Assembly: GCF_001429165.1 (NCBI RefSeq)
Contig: NZ_LMIR01000002.1
Span: 895,883-959,882, forward strand
DNA length: 64,000 bases
Direction: 5' to 3'
Origin: Agromyces sp. Root81
GTDB lineage: Bacteria > Actinomycetota > Actinomycetes > Actinomycetales > Microbacteriaceae
Each line of letters begins with the position of its first letter. Position 1 is the first letter of the stretch. Made by a program: the position numbers and the translations under genes. Under the pieces are notes generated by a model. That model did no database searches and was not told the DNA's origin. It worked only from the letters and a program-made list of their open reading frames with translations. Below, piece after piece: positions 32,955-41,265 of the stretch.

Positions 32955-33191
32955 TCAGGCCGCGGGGCGCGGCATCCGGTGCGTCTGGTGGCGGCGGGAT
33001 GCCGCGTGGCGCGGCGCTCGACCGGCCGTCGCGGCGGGGACAACTGCGGGGGCCGCGCCGAGCGCGGCGGCTTCGGTCGCCGCCGATTCGGCCCGGCGTT
33101 CGAGCGCCACCCTGCGGCGCTCGAGCTCGAGGGCGACGCGCTCGTCGTTCGCGGCGACGAGGTGTGGGAAGGCGATTTCCGAGATCAACAT
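32955..33191 (-). CDS. Small basic protein, hypothetical
   Basis: 78 aa starting MLISEIAFPHLVAANDERVA. The helical, charged N-terminal half is followed by an Ala/Arg/His-rich disordered tail. A good AGGAG site stands six bases before ATG 33191, which is the main support. Short proteins with this MLxxEIA-type start are common and uncharacterised in actinobacteria. No neighbour gives a hint of function. Confidence 0.5.
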   Translation of the reverse strand: MLISEIAFPHLVAANDERVALELERRRVALERRAESAATEAAALGAAPAVVPAATAGRAPRHAASRRHQTHRMPRPAA

Positions 33192-33345
33192 GTCTGCTCC
33201 TGTGGTGTCTGGTTCGAGACTCCTCGCTAAGGAGGGCCCGAGACATCCGGAGATCGCCCTATTCGTCGGATCAGTCGCCTTATTCCTCGGATGGGTCGCC
33301 GTACGCGACCGCGCAGTCGGTTCGCGGCCGCTCGGCCGACGACGC

Positions 33346-34110
33346 TCAGCGATCGAGCTGCAGGCGCGACCATGCCAGCGCGGTGAACGCCCCGAAGACG
33401 GCCGGCACGGTCGGCACGACGGCGAGGCTCCCGATCGGCACGGTTGCGGGATCGATCGCCCAGAGCGCCGGCGCCACGATCGGCACCCAGGCGCCGATGC
33501 CGAAGACCGCCATGACCTGGGCCAGCACCAGCAGCACCACGGTGGCCGCGATGCCCGGCAGCAACCCGCGTCCGAGGGTGGCGGCCCAGGCTGCCGGCAC
33601 GGCGATGAGCGCGGTCAGGATCGCGAGCACGGGAACACGCAGGAGTTCGACGGCGCCGGATGCGTCCGTCGCGCCGTAGCCGAAGGCCAGCCCGAGGATC
33701 GCGACGGCTGCGGCGAGCAGCACCGCTGCTCCGATGGCCCACACGAGGTAGACCGCGAGCTTGGCGAGCGCGATGGTCGAGCGGCGCACGGGCAGCGCGA
33801 ACAGCCCGCCGACCGTGCCGTCGGAGAACTCACGACCGTAGAGCCAACTGAGCGCCACCCCGAACGCGAGCAGGCCGCCTGCCGAGGTGATCTGCGACAC
33901 GATGCCGACGAGCCCGGCCCAGCCGTCGAGCCGCGCGAGCGGTCCGAGCTTGGCCAGGAGCAGTTCGTCGCTCGAGCCCGCCGCTATCAGCATGCCGAGC
34001 GCGAGCACGGCGACGCCGATCACGAGGAGCACCGTGATCGAGGCCATCACGCGCGACGCCGCGGCCTTTCGGGCCTCGACCGCCACGGCCGTGCGGAAAC
34101 CGGAGTTCAT
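33346..34110 (-). CDS. ABC transporter permease
   Basis: 254 aa, six hydrophobic segments (about residues 22-42, 75-95, 115-140, 145-170, 180-205, 220-245). Topology and the FSDGTVGGLFALPVRRSTIA motif are typical of ABC-2 permeases. ATG overlaps the ATPase stop by four bases. With the ATPase and TetR regulator it forms a drug- or peptide-efflux type operon; the substrate is unknown. Confidence 0.82.
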   Translation of the reverse strand: MNSGFRTAVAVEARKAAASRVMASITVLLVIGVAVLALGMLIAAGSSDELLLAKLGPLARLDGWAGLVGIVSQITSAGGLLAFGVALSWLYGREFSDGTVGGLFALPVRRSTIALAKLAVYLVWAIGAAVLLAAAVAILGLAFGYGATDASGAVELLRVPVLAILTALIAVPAAWAATLGRGLLPGIAATVVLLVLAQVMAVFGIGAWVPIVAPALWAIDPATVPIGSLAVVPTVPAVFGAFTALAWSRLQLDR

Positions 34111-34850
34111 GCGATCTCCTCGCGTTCACTGTCGTCGGCATGCAGCATCGCGAAGAAGGCCCGCTCGAGATCGACGCCCGCGGGGTCGAGCGAGCCGATC
34201 GTGCGACCCGCGTTGACGACGGTGATACGGTCGGCGATTCGCGCGACTTCGTCGAGGTGGTGACTCGAGACGAGGATGCCGGCCCCCGCGCCGGCGCGGC
34301 GGAGGAGCGCTTCGCGAAGCAGGATCACCCCGGCCGGATCGAGCGCGTTCGTCGGCTCGTCGAGCACGATGAGCGCCGGATCGTGCTGCAGCGCCGCGGC
34401 GAGACCGAGCCGCTGGCGATTGCCGAGCGAGAGGCGGCTCGCCCGAACCGTCGAGTAGCGGGCGAGATCGAACTCGGCGATCGCCCGGTCGACGAGTGCG
34501 CCGGCGGTGCGGCGTTCGATGCCGTGCAGACGGGCGGCGACGATGAGGTTCGACCTCCCGTCGAGCTCGGAGTAGGCGAGCGGATGCTCCACCAGCTGAC
34601 CCACTCCCGCCCAGATGGACGACGGACCTTCCCCGATCTCGATGCCGTCGATCCGCGCAGTGCCCGCCTGCGGGCGGAGCATGCCGAGCAGCAGGCGCAT
34701 CAGGGTCGTCTTGCCCGCGCCGTTGAGCCCGACGATGGCGTGGATCTCGCCGGGCCGGACCAGGAGGTCGATGCCGTGCACGCCGGCACCGCCCGGGAAC
34801 CGGCGCACGAGACCGAGCGCCTCGAGCCGCGGCAGCTCCGCCTCAGTCAT
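34107..34850 (-). CDS. ABC transporter ATP-binding protein
   Basis: 247 aa with Walker A GLNGAGKTTLM, signature LSLGNRQRL (one residue different from LSGGQ-type) and Walker B ALIVLDEPTNALDPAG. It energises the permease encoded downstream. Start overlaps the TetR gene end by eight bases. Confidence 0.9.
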   Translation of the reverse strand: MTEAELPRLEALGLVRRFPGGAGVHGIDLLVRPGEIHAIVGLNGAGKTTLMRLLLGMLRPQAGTARIDGIEIGEGPSSIWAGVGQLVEHPLAYSELDGRSNLIVAARLHGIERRTAGALVDRAIAEFDLARYSTVRASRLSLGNRQRLGLAAALQHDPALIVLDEPTNALDPAGVILLREALLRRAGAGAGILVSSHHLDEVARIADRITVVNAGRTIGSLDPAGVDLERAFFAMLHADDSEREEIA

Positions 34851-35427
34851 GGCGCACGTCGATCACGTCGAGCGCGTCGTCGATCGCATCGGTCAGCGTG
34901 CCGGTGTCACGTTCGGCCCACGAGTACAGTCCGGCCACGAGTGCCGCGAGCACGGATGCCGCGGCGACACGAGCCGCCTCGGGCGCGGCGCCGTCGGCCA
35001 CCAGCTGCTCGACGATCGACCGCTCGGTCTCGCCGGTCGATCGCCACATCTCACCGCGGAGCGATGGAGTGCGGGCGACGATCCGCACCCGGCGGCGGAT
35101 GGCCGGCTCCTCGGGTTCGGGCAGCGCCCGCCACGCGGCGCGCACGCCGTTCACGGCACGCAGGAACGGCCGTTCGGCGCGTGGCCGCGCCGCAACGGCG
35201 GCGATGAGCACCGGGTCGTACGGATCATCGAGCAGCAGATGAGCCTTCGTCGGGAAATGACGGAAGAAGGTCATCTCGGTGACCCCTGCCGTACGGGCGA
35301 TCTGGGCGGCAGTGGTCGCTTCGTAGCCCTGCCGTTCGAACAGGTCGAGCCCGGCACCGATGAGCGCCGCGAGCGTGCGCTCCCGTTTCGAACGGGGACG
35401 GAAGCTGCCATCGGGCGATGTCGTCAT
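34843..35427 (-). CDS. TetR-family regulator of the ABC exporter operon
   Basis: 194 aa. HTH at about residues 30-62 (TTAAQIARTAGVTEMTFFRH), C-terminal helical domain with a Trp-rich end. First gene of the operon with the exporter. A palindrome eight bases upstream of its ATG is the probable operator, giving autoregulation of all three genes. Confidence 0.88.
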   Translation of the reverse strand: MTTSPDGSFRPRSKRERTLAALIGAGLDLFERQGYEATTAAQIARTAGVTEMTFFRHFPTKAHLLLDDPYDPVLIAAVAARPRAERPFLRAVNGVRAAWRALPEPEEPAIRRRVRIVARTPSLRGEMWRSTGETERSIVEQLVADGAAPEAARVAAASVLAALVAGLYSWAERDTGTLTDAIDDALDVIDVRHD

Positions 35428-35434
35428 GGCTTCA

Positions 35435-35451
35435 TGTTAGTCACTAACATT
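35435..35451. promoter_or_regulatory. TetR operator
   Basis: Perfect 7-bp arms ATGTTAG and CTAACAT with a 3-bp centre, just before the TetR start at 35427. The TTAGT-x-ACTAA pattern is a common TetR half-site arrangement. The site is also 80 bp before the divergent recQ start. Confidence 0.75.
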
Positions 35452-35530
35452 TCTGAATGGAAGGCTCGCTTCGGATCACGCCGCCGCGGCCCCTCAGCAC
35501 CTTGTCGGTCGCGTGCGCCAGAGTGGGGGG

Positions 35531-37666
35531 ATGACCCTCGCAGCGCCGCCCTCCGACACCAGATCCGCTGCGCTCGCCGCCTTGCGAGAGCTCGTCGGGC
35601 GCGACGACGCCGAGTTCCACGACGGGCAGTTCGATGCGATCGAGGCACTGGTCGAGGGGCGCCGGCGCGCGCTCGTCGTGCAGCGCACCGGCTGGGGCAA
35701 GTCGGCGGTGTACTTCGTCGCGACCCTGCTGCTGCGCCGACAGGGCGCGGGGCCGACGGTGCTCGTCTCGCCGCTCCTCGCCCTCATGCGCGACCAGATC
35801 GCGGCCGCCGAGCGTGCCGGCGTGCGCGCCGTCGCCATCAACTCGACGAACGCGCACGAGTGGGGGGACGTGCTCGCACAACTCGACCGCGACGAGGTCG
35901 ACGTGCTGCTCGTCTCCCCCGAGCGGCTCAACAACCCGGCGTTCCGCGAAGAGCAGCTGCCCGCGCTCGTGCGCCGCATCGGCATGCTCGTCGTCGACGA
36001 GGCGCACTGCATCAGCGACTGGGGCCACGACTTCCGGCCCGACTACCGGCGGCTCCGCGACCTCATCTCGCAGATGCCCGCCGAAGTGCCGGTGCTCGCG
36101 ACGACGGCGACCGCGAACAGCCGGGTGGTGGCGGATGTCGCGGAGCAGCTCAGCACGGGCGCGGCCGACGGCGCGGCCGACGGCGCAGCCGGACCCGAGG
36201 TGCTCACGATCCGCGGGCCGCTCGCCAGGGCGTCGCTCCGTCTCGGCGTGCTGCGGCTGCCCGATTCGCCGAGCCGACTGGCCTGGCTGCTCAGCCACCT
36301 CGACGACCTGCCGGGCTCGGGCATCATCTATACGCTGACCGTCGCGGCCGCCAACGACACCGCCCGGCTGCTGCGCGAGCGCGGCCACGAGGTGCGCGCC
36401 TACACGGGCCAGACCGACACCGACGAGCGCACCGAGTCCGAGGGCATGCTGAAGCGCAATGAGGTGAAGGCGCTCGTCGCCACGAGCGCCCTCGGCATGG
36501 GCTTTGACAAGCCCGACCTCGGATTCGTGCTGCACCTCGGCGCCCCGTCGTCGCCCGTGGCCTACTACCAGCAGGTCGGCCGTGCCGGCCGTGCCAGCGA
36601 GAGCGCCGACGTGCTCCTGCTCCCCGGCACGGAGGACGCCGCCATCTGGCACTACTTCGCGACCGCGTCGATGCCCGACCAGGAGCGGGCCGAGCGCGTC
36701 ATCGGCGCGCTCGGCGACGTGCCGGTCTCCACACCCGCCCTCGAGGCGATGGTCGACATCCGCCGCACCCCGCTCGAGCTGCTGCTGAAGGTGCTCGACG
36801 TCGACGGAGCGGTGCGCCGGGTGCAGGGCGGCTGGGTCGCGACCGGCACGCCGTGGGTCTACGACGCCGAGCGCTACGAGCGCATCGCCGCCGAGCGTCT
36901 CGCAGAGCAGCAGCACATGATCGACTACGAGCAGACCGACGGATGCCGCATGGAGTTCCTCCAGCGATCGCTCGACGACGACACGGCCGCGCCCTGCGGG
37001 CGGTGCGACAACTGCGCGGGCGTCTGGTATCCGCGTGAGATCGCGGCATCCGCCACGGCCACCGCCGCCGAATCGCTCGACCGCGTCGGCGTGCCGATCG
37101 AACCGCGCCGCGCGTGGCCGACTGGAGCCGATCGTCTCGGCGTGCCCGTCAAGGGTCGCATCGCGCCCGCCGAGCAGGCGAGCGAGGGCCGGGCGCTCGC
37201 GCGACTGACCGATCTCGGGTGGGGCGGCACGCTGCGCGAGCTGTTCGCGCCCGGCACCGCCGACGGGCCCGTCTCGCCGCAGGTGCTCGCCGCCTGCGTA
37301 CGCGTGCTGTCCGATTGGGGCTGGGCCGAGCGCCCGGTCGCGGTCGTGGCGATGCCGTCGCGCTCGCGCCCGCTGCTCGTCGACTCGCTCGCCCGCGGCC
37401 TCGCCGAGGTCGGGCGGCTCCCGTACCTCGGCGCGCTCGAAGCCCGGAACGGCGGGCCGACCGGTCAGCCCGGCGGCAACAGCGCGTTCCGGCTCGCCGG
37501 GCTGTGGGACCGATTCGCGGCCGACGGGCTCGACGTGCCCGCCGGCGGGGTGCTGCTCGTCGACGACCAGGCCGACAGCCGGTGGACCCTCACGATCGCC
37601 GCGAAAGAGCTCCGCCAGGCGGGCGCGACCGAGGTGCTGCCCTTCGTGCTCGCACTGCGGGGCTGA
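35531..37666 (+). CDS. RecQ-family helicase with a phosphoribosyltransferase-like C-terminus
   Basis: 711 aa. Helicase core: Walker A QRTGWGKSAVY (about residue 50), DEAH box VVDEAHCISDWGHDF, motif VI QQVGRAGRASES. A RecQ-type zinc region follows (CRMEFLQRSL, CGRCDNC, about residues 475-500). The C-terminal 110 residues do not look like an HRDC domain. Instead they carry VLLVDDQADSRWTLTIAAKE, the shape of a type I phosphoribosyltransferase PRPP loop. This architecture is known from actinobacterial RecQ-like proteins. It unwinds DNA; the role of the extra domain is unclear. ATG 35531 follows a G-rich site. Confidence 0.85.
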   Translation: MTLAAPPSDTRSAALAALRELVGRDDAEFHDGQFDAIEALVEGRRRALVVQRTGWGKSAVYFVATLLLRRQGAGPTVLVSPLLALMRDQIAAAERAGVRAVAINSTNAHEWGDVLAQLDRDEVDVLLVSPERLNNPAFREEQLPALVRRIGMLVVDEAHCISDWGHDFRPDYRRLRDLISQMPAEVPVLATTATANSRVVADVAEQLSTGAADGAADGAAGPEVLTIRGPLARASLRLGVLRLPDSPSRLAWLLSHLDDLPGSGIIYTLTVAAANDTARLLRERGHEVRAYTGQTDTDERTESEGMLKRNEVKALVATSALGMGFDKPDLGFVLHLGAPSSPVAYYQQVGRAGRASESADVLLLPGTEDAAIWHYFATASMPDQERAERVIGALGDVPVSTPALEAMVDIRRTPLELLLKVLDVDGAVRRVQGGWVATGTPWVYDAERYERIAAERLAEQQHMIDYEQTDGCRMEFLQRSLDDDTAAPCGRCDNCAGVWYPREIAASATATAAESLDRVGVPIEPRRAWPTGADRLGVPVKGRIAPAEQASEGRALARLTDLGWGGTLRELFAPGTADGPVSPQVLAACVRVLSDWGWAERPVAVVAMPSRSRPLLVDSLARGLAEVGRLPYLGALEARNGGPTGQPGGNSAFRLAGLWDRFAADGLDVPAGGVLLVDDQADSRWTLTIAAKELRQAGATEVLPFVLALRG

Positions 37667-37690
37667 GCGCGCCTGATCGGAGCTGAAGCG

Positions 37691-37733
37691 CCCGGAGGCC
37701 GGGCCGCGTTGCCCACGCGACCCGGCCTCCGGG
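37691..37733. terminator. Bidirectional terminator between recQ and the surface protein
   Basis: 13-bp outer arms CCCGGAGGCCGGG / CCCGGCCTCCGGG (37691-37703, 37721-37733) with an additional inner CGCGT/ACGCG pairing. It lies between convergent genes. Confidence 0.8.
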
Positions 37734-37769
37734 ACGGCGCGGCGCCCGTCGACGCCGCGCCGGTACTCG

Positions 37770-40700
37770 CTACGCCCGGCGGCGGGCCGCTGCCACGACG
37801 AGCACGAGCGCACCGAGGACGAGCGCGAGGCCGCCGACCGCCACGGCCGCCGCGAGGCCTGAGACACCCGTCGACGCCAGTCCGGCGTCCGGTCGCTCGA
37901 GCGTGTTCGTGAGCACGACGTCGGTGACCGTGCCGTCGCCGATCTCGATCACGTCGACGCTGAATACGGGCGCCTTCCAGTCGGCGCCCGCGACGGCCTC
38001 GGGAGCGACCTCGGTGAGGGTCACGACCGCGCCGTACGGGATCGCGCCGCTCGTCGCGGTACCGTCCGCGGCGACACTGAGCATGCCCGAGCCCGCCTCG
38101 AAGCCGACCCCGGCCGGGTAGGCGTACCGCACCGTGAACGTCGCGCCCTTCGGCAGCAGCGACGCCCCCGATCCGGCGAGCTCCTTGCGCACCGAGAAGT
38201 ACCCGGAGTTCAGCTCGAGCGTGTTGACCGCGAGCACCTCGACCCGCTGGTCGGCGCCGACGACGAAGGTGTTCGACTCTGTGTACCGCGGCGCCGCCCA
38301 TGTGCCGCCGACGACGGGATCAGGGCGGAGCTCCGTGATCGTCACGACCGCGCCCGCGGGCACATCGTCGATCGTGACGGCACTGCCGTCACCGGGCACC
38401 GACATCTCGGTCGGCTCGAGCTTCTCGAAGGCCGCGCCCGCCGGGTACTCATAGGTGAACGTGTACTCGCGGTCGGGCGACACGAGGTGCGCCCCGGTAC
38501 CCTCGACCCGCTTCTGCAGGCTGAACGAGCCGAGATCGCGCGTGATCGAGTTCGTCAGCGTGACCTCGACCGTCGTGCCGTCGCCGATCTTCACGGTCGA
38601 CGGCGAGAAGGTGTGCTTCTCGTCCCACGTCGCGCCGATCACGGGCGGGGGCGTCAGCTCGGCGAGTTCGAGCACCGCACCGTACGGAAGCGGCGCACTC
38701 GTCGCCGTCGAGCCGTCGGCCCGCACCACGAGCTCGCCCTCGCCGGCCTCGAAGCCGATGCCGGCGCCGTAGCGGTAGTGGATCGTGAACGAGTCGGTGG
38801 CGGGCACGAGCGCTGCGCCGGTGCCGTCGATGACCTTGACCGCCGAGAAGTACCCGGCGTCGAGCGCGAGCTCGTTGTCGAGGTCGATCGCGATGCGGTT
38901 GTCCTTCACGACCGTGAACGTCTTCGCGCTGAACACCGGCTCCTGCCAGGTGCCGCCCTCGACCTCGTCGAGCACCTCCTCCAGCGTCACCGTCGCCCCG
39001 GCCGGCAGCTGCTCGACCACGGCGGCCTCGCCACCGGCCGTGACCTGGACCTCGCCGGCTCCGGCTGTGTACACGCCTCGCTCCGGGTCAGCCGGGTACG
39101 ACCACTTCACGAGGAAGGTGGGGTCGTCGACGAGCCCGGCGGCGTTGCCGTCGAGCCGCTTGAGGATCTCGAACGATCCGAGGTCGCGCGTCAGGGTGTT
39201 CGTGACCGCCACCTCGACGCCGGCGCTGTCGGCGCCCACGGTGACGCGACTCGGCTCGATCACCGGCGCCTGCCACGTCGCGCCGGGCACGGCTGCAGGG
39301 GCGCTCTCGGAGAAGTCCACGACGGCACCGACCGGGAGGTCGGCGACCTCGACCCGACTGCCGTCGAGCGGCAGGGCGACGGAGCCTCCACCCTGTTGGA
39401 TGCCCTTGGCGGGGTCGGCTGCCCAGCGGTAGTCGAGGGTGAAGCTCGTGTCAGCGGGGATGCGCATCCCGTCGTCGTTCACGACGGTCTTGGCCGCACC
39501 GAGCGAGGCCCGCTCGAGCGTCGCCCGGTTCTTCAGGCGGATCTCGGTGAGCCTGCCGAGGTTGCGATCCGCCGACGAGAACGTCAGCTCGAGGCGCTCG
39601 CTCTCGGTGCCGTCGGGCAGCACGAACACAGGGTCGGCCCACGTCACGTTCGACGGTTCCGTCGGCACGATCTCGTCGAGCGTGATCGTGGTGCCCTTGA
39701 TCAGCTCGTTGCTGAGGAACGGCACACCGGCGCGGATCGAGATGGTGCGCTGGTCGGTGACCACGCCGTCGAGGGTCGCCGTGTAGTTCACGGCGAACTC
39801 GGGTGTCAGCGAAGTGTCGCCCGCGAGCTCCTTCATGAGCTGGAACTTGCCGAAGTTGCGGCCGACGACGGTGCCCGAGCCCGAGGTCCGCGTCGCGGTG
39901 CCGGTCGCAGCGCCCGAGCCGGCGCCCTCGATCGCCCAGCGCGCCGTGTTCTCGTAGTCCTTCGCCGCGCCCCCGTCGAGCACCTTCACGGTCCAGACGA
40001 CCTCGTAGATCGAACCGCCGATGCCCTGCTGCCCTGCGGGAGCCGCACGGCCGAGGCCGGCGACCGAGGTGAGCTCGACGCGGGTGCCGCCGTGCGACAC
40101 CGTGTACTCCGAAGCGGGCTTCCACGCGAAGTGCGGATTCTGGTTTCCGCGCGAGTCGTACGAGAGCGAGCGCGCCTCGAGCACGCGGGGTTCACCGACG
40201 AGCTCGTACCGCTCGGTGTCGAGCTGGTCCTCGACCGCGATCCGGGTCCTGGCCGGGATGCCATCCGCTCCGGCCGGCACGGCGACCCGCCAGACGATCG
40301 TGTCGTCGACGTTCTGGTAGGAGCCGCTCTTCCGGGCCTCCGCGCCATCGAACGCGCAGTCCTGCGTGCACCCGCTGGGGCGCGGGGTCACCGTCACCGG
40401 CACCTGGACGCTGCCGAAGTCGAAGACGTGCTTCTCCGTCGTCGTGTTGCCGAGCGAGACCTCCACTCCGAAGGTGAACGATCCGCTCATCTCGAGCTCG
40501 TGGCCCTCGACGTAGGCCGGATCGACGGTGCACGTGATGCTCGAAGCACCGACGATGCACTGCCCAGCAGGCTTCCCGTCCGGGTCGAGCATCGGGAACT
40601 TGTCGTTGTACCCGGTGAGTCCGGCGGGGAGATTCATCGTCACCGCCACCGGGTTCACGGCGTCGCCGGGCACGCTCCAGTCGACAGTGAGGTCCTGCCG

Positions 40701-40901
40701 GCTGCCATCCGGGATCTCGCTGGTGGCGAACTTCACGCCGTCGATGGAGATCTGCGTGCCGGTGGCCGCGTTCGCGGCGGTTCCGGTCGCGAGCACGCTC
40801 GCGGCGACCCCGAGCACGAGGCAGATGAGGAATGCGATCACCGCCCGCACACCTCGGAGACGGCCGGGGGCTGGCCCGCTGGAAACACTGCTCGACATCA
40901 C
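37770..40901 (-). CDS. Sortase-anchored surface protein with DUF5979-type repeats
   Basis: 1043 aa. Signal peptide (about residues 20-46, cleaved near AANA-A). A region of about 300 residues follows with one Cys pair (GCTQDCAF). Then come six repeats of about 105 residues, each opening G-x-F-x3-K (FGKFQLMKEL, GSFEILKRL, GYFSAVKVI, GSFSLQKRV, GYFSVRKEL, plus one variant) and ending in an NTL/NS-type strand. These are DUF5979-like beta modules found in adhesins. The C-terminus carries LASTG, a hydrophobic span and RRRA, the LAxTG cell-wall sorting signal. It is probably a stalk-like adhesin. Confidence 0.85.
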   Translation of the reverse strand: MMSSSVSSGPAPGRLRGVRAVIAFLICLVLGVAASVLATGTAANAATGTQISIDGVKFATSEIPDGSRQDLTVDWSVPGDAVNPVAVTMNLPAGLTGYNDKFPMLDPDGKPAGQCIVGASSITCTVDPAYVEGHELEMSGSFTFGVEVSLGNTTTEKHVFDFGSVQVPVTVTPRPSGCTQDCAFDGAEARKSGSYQNVDDTIVWRVAVPAGADGIPARTRIAVEDQLDTERYELVGEPRVLEARSLSYDSRGNQNPHFAWKPASEYTVSHGGTRVELTSVAGLGRAAPAGQQGIGGSIYEVVWTVKVLDGGAAKDYENTARWAIEGAGSGAATGTATRTSGSGTVVGRNFGKFQLMKELAGDTSLTPEFAVNYTATLDGVVTDQRTISIRAGVPFLSNELIKGTTITLDEIVPTEPSNVTWADPVFVLPDGTESERLELTFSSADRNLGRLTEIRLKNRATLERASLGAAKTVVNDDGMRIPADTSFTLDYRWAADPAKGIQQGGGSVALPLDGSRVEVADLPVGAVVDFSESAPAAVPGATWQAPVIEPSRVTVGADSAGVEVAVTNTLTRDLGSFEILKRLDGNAAGLVDDPTFLVKWSYPADPERGVYTAGAGEVQVTAGGEAAVVEQLPAGATVTLEEVLDEVEGGTWQEPVFSAKTFTVVKDNRIAIDLDNELALDAGYFSAVKVIDGTGAALVPATDSFTIHYRYGAGIGFEAGEGELVVRADGSTATSAPLPYGAVLELAELTPPPVIGATWDEKHTFSPSTVKIGDGTTVEVTLTNSITRDLGSFSLQKRVEGTGAHLVSPDREYTFTYEYPAGAAFEKLEPTEMSVPGDGSAVTIDDVPAGAVVTITELRPDPVVGGTWAAPRYTESNTFVVGADQRVEVLAVNTLELNSGYFSVRKELAGSGASLLPKGATFTVRYAYPAGVGFEAGSGMLSVAADGTATSGAIPYGAVVTLTEVAPEAVAGADWKAPVFSVDVIEIGDGTVTDVVLTNTLERPDAGLASTGVSGLAAAVAVGGLALVLGALVLVVAAARRRA

Positions 40902-40961
40902 TTCATCCCTTCATTCACGGACGTCCGGAAACGGGATGCAGCGAAACGATGGGTGCTCCCC

Positions 40962-41051
40962 ATGCCCGGGAAGACGAAGTGGGAAACGCGGTGCGACCGC
41001 GCGCAGCAGCTGGCCGCGAAGAACGCGGCCAGAAGAGCGCACAGCCGCTGA
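40962..41051 (+). CDS. Possible 29-aa basic peptide
   Basis: Reads MPGKTKWETRCDRAQQ and ends RRAHSR. It is strongly basic, and third-position GC is good over its second half. No clear Shine-Dalgarno sequence. It may be a real small protein or a remnant; no family recognised. Confidence 0.25.
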   Translation: MPGKTKWETRCDRAQQLAAKNAARRAHSR

Positions 41052-41157
41052 GGTGCGGTGTGCCGGCGCATCGGCCGGCGTTCGGGTGCCGGCTGACGCA
41101 CGTCCTCTCGGGTCAGGACGGGCGGCTGACGCTGCCGCCATAGAAGGGACGCGCGAA

Positions 41158-41202
41158 CCCGGGAATCATGACGCAGGTTGGGGGCGGATCATGAATCCCG
41201 GG
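41158..41202. repeat. Imperfect inverted repeat
   Basis: 14-nt arms CCCGGGAATCATGA and TCATGAATCCCGGG (13 of 14 pair) around a 17-nt G-rich loop. It may be a terminator for plus-strand transcription or a regulator site; nothing nearby decides it. Confidence 0.5.
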
Positions 41203-41211
41203 CGTGTCGAT

Positions 41212-41250
41212 GCGGCATCGCGCCGACCGAGATCGCCGGCGCGATGCCGC
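41212..41250 (-). terminator. Terminator of the paaJFHZ operon
   Basis: Perfect 13-bp stem GCGGCATCGCGCC / GGCGCGATGCCGC (41212-41224, 41238-41250), 16 bp after the paaZ stop. Confidence 0.75.
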
Positions 41251-41265
41251 TCGTCGCGGCGCAGC

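Larger units (their letters stand above)
40902..41265. other. Intergenic region with a tiny ORF and two hairpins
   Basis: 364 bp between the surface-protein start and the paaZ end. It contains the promoter of the surface protein, a possible 29-aa ORF on the plus strand, one imperfect inverted repeat and the paaZ terminator. Each is listed separately. Confidence 0.6.

Noticed and set aside
33247..33345. Short imperfect repeats (ATCGCCCTATTCGTCGG-like) as a regulatory array
   Set aside because: Only two to three poorly matching copies over 60 bp at the end of an operon; too weak to support.
35444..37867. 807-codon minus-strand frame opposite recQ
   Set aside because: Antisense shadow; the plus-strand protein has all helicase motifs.
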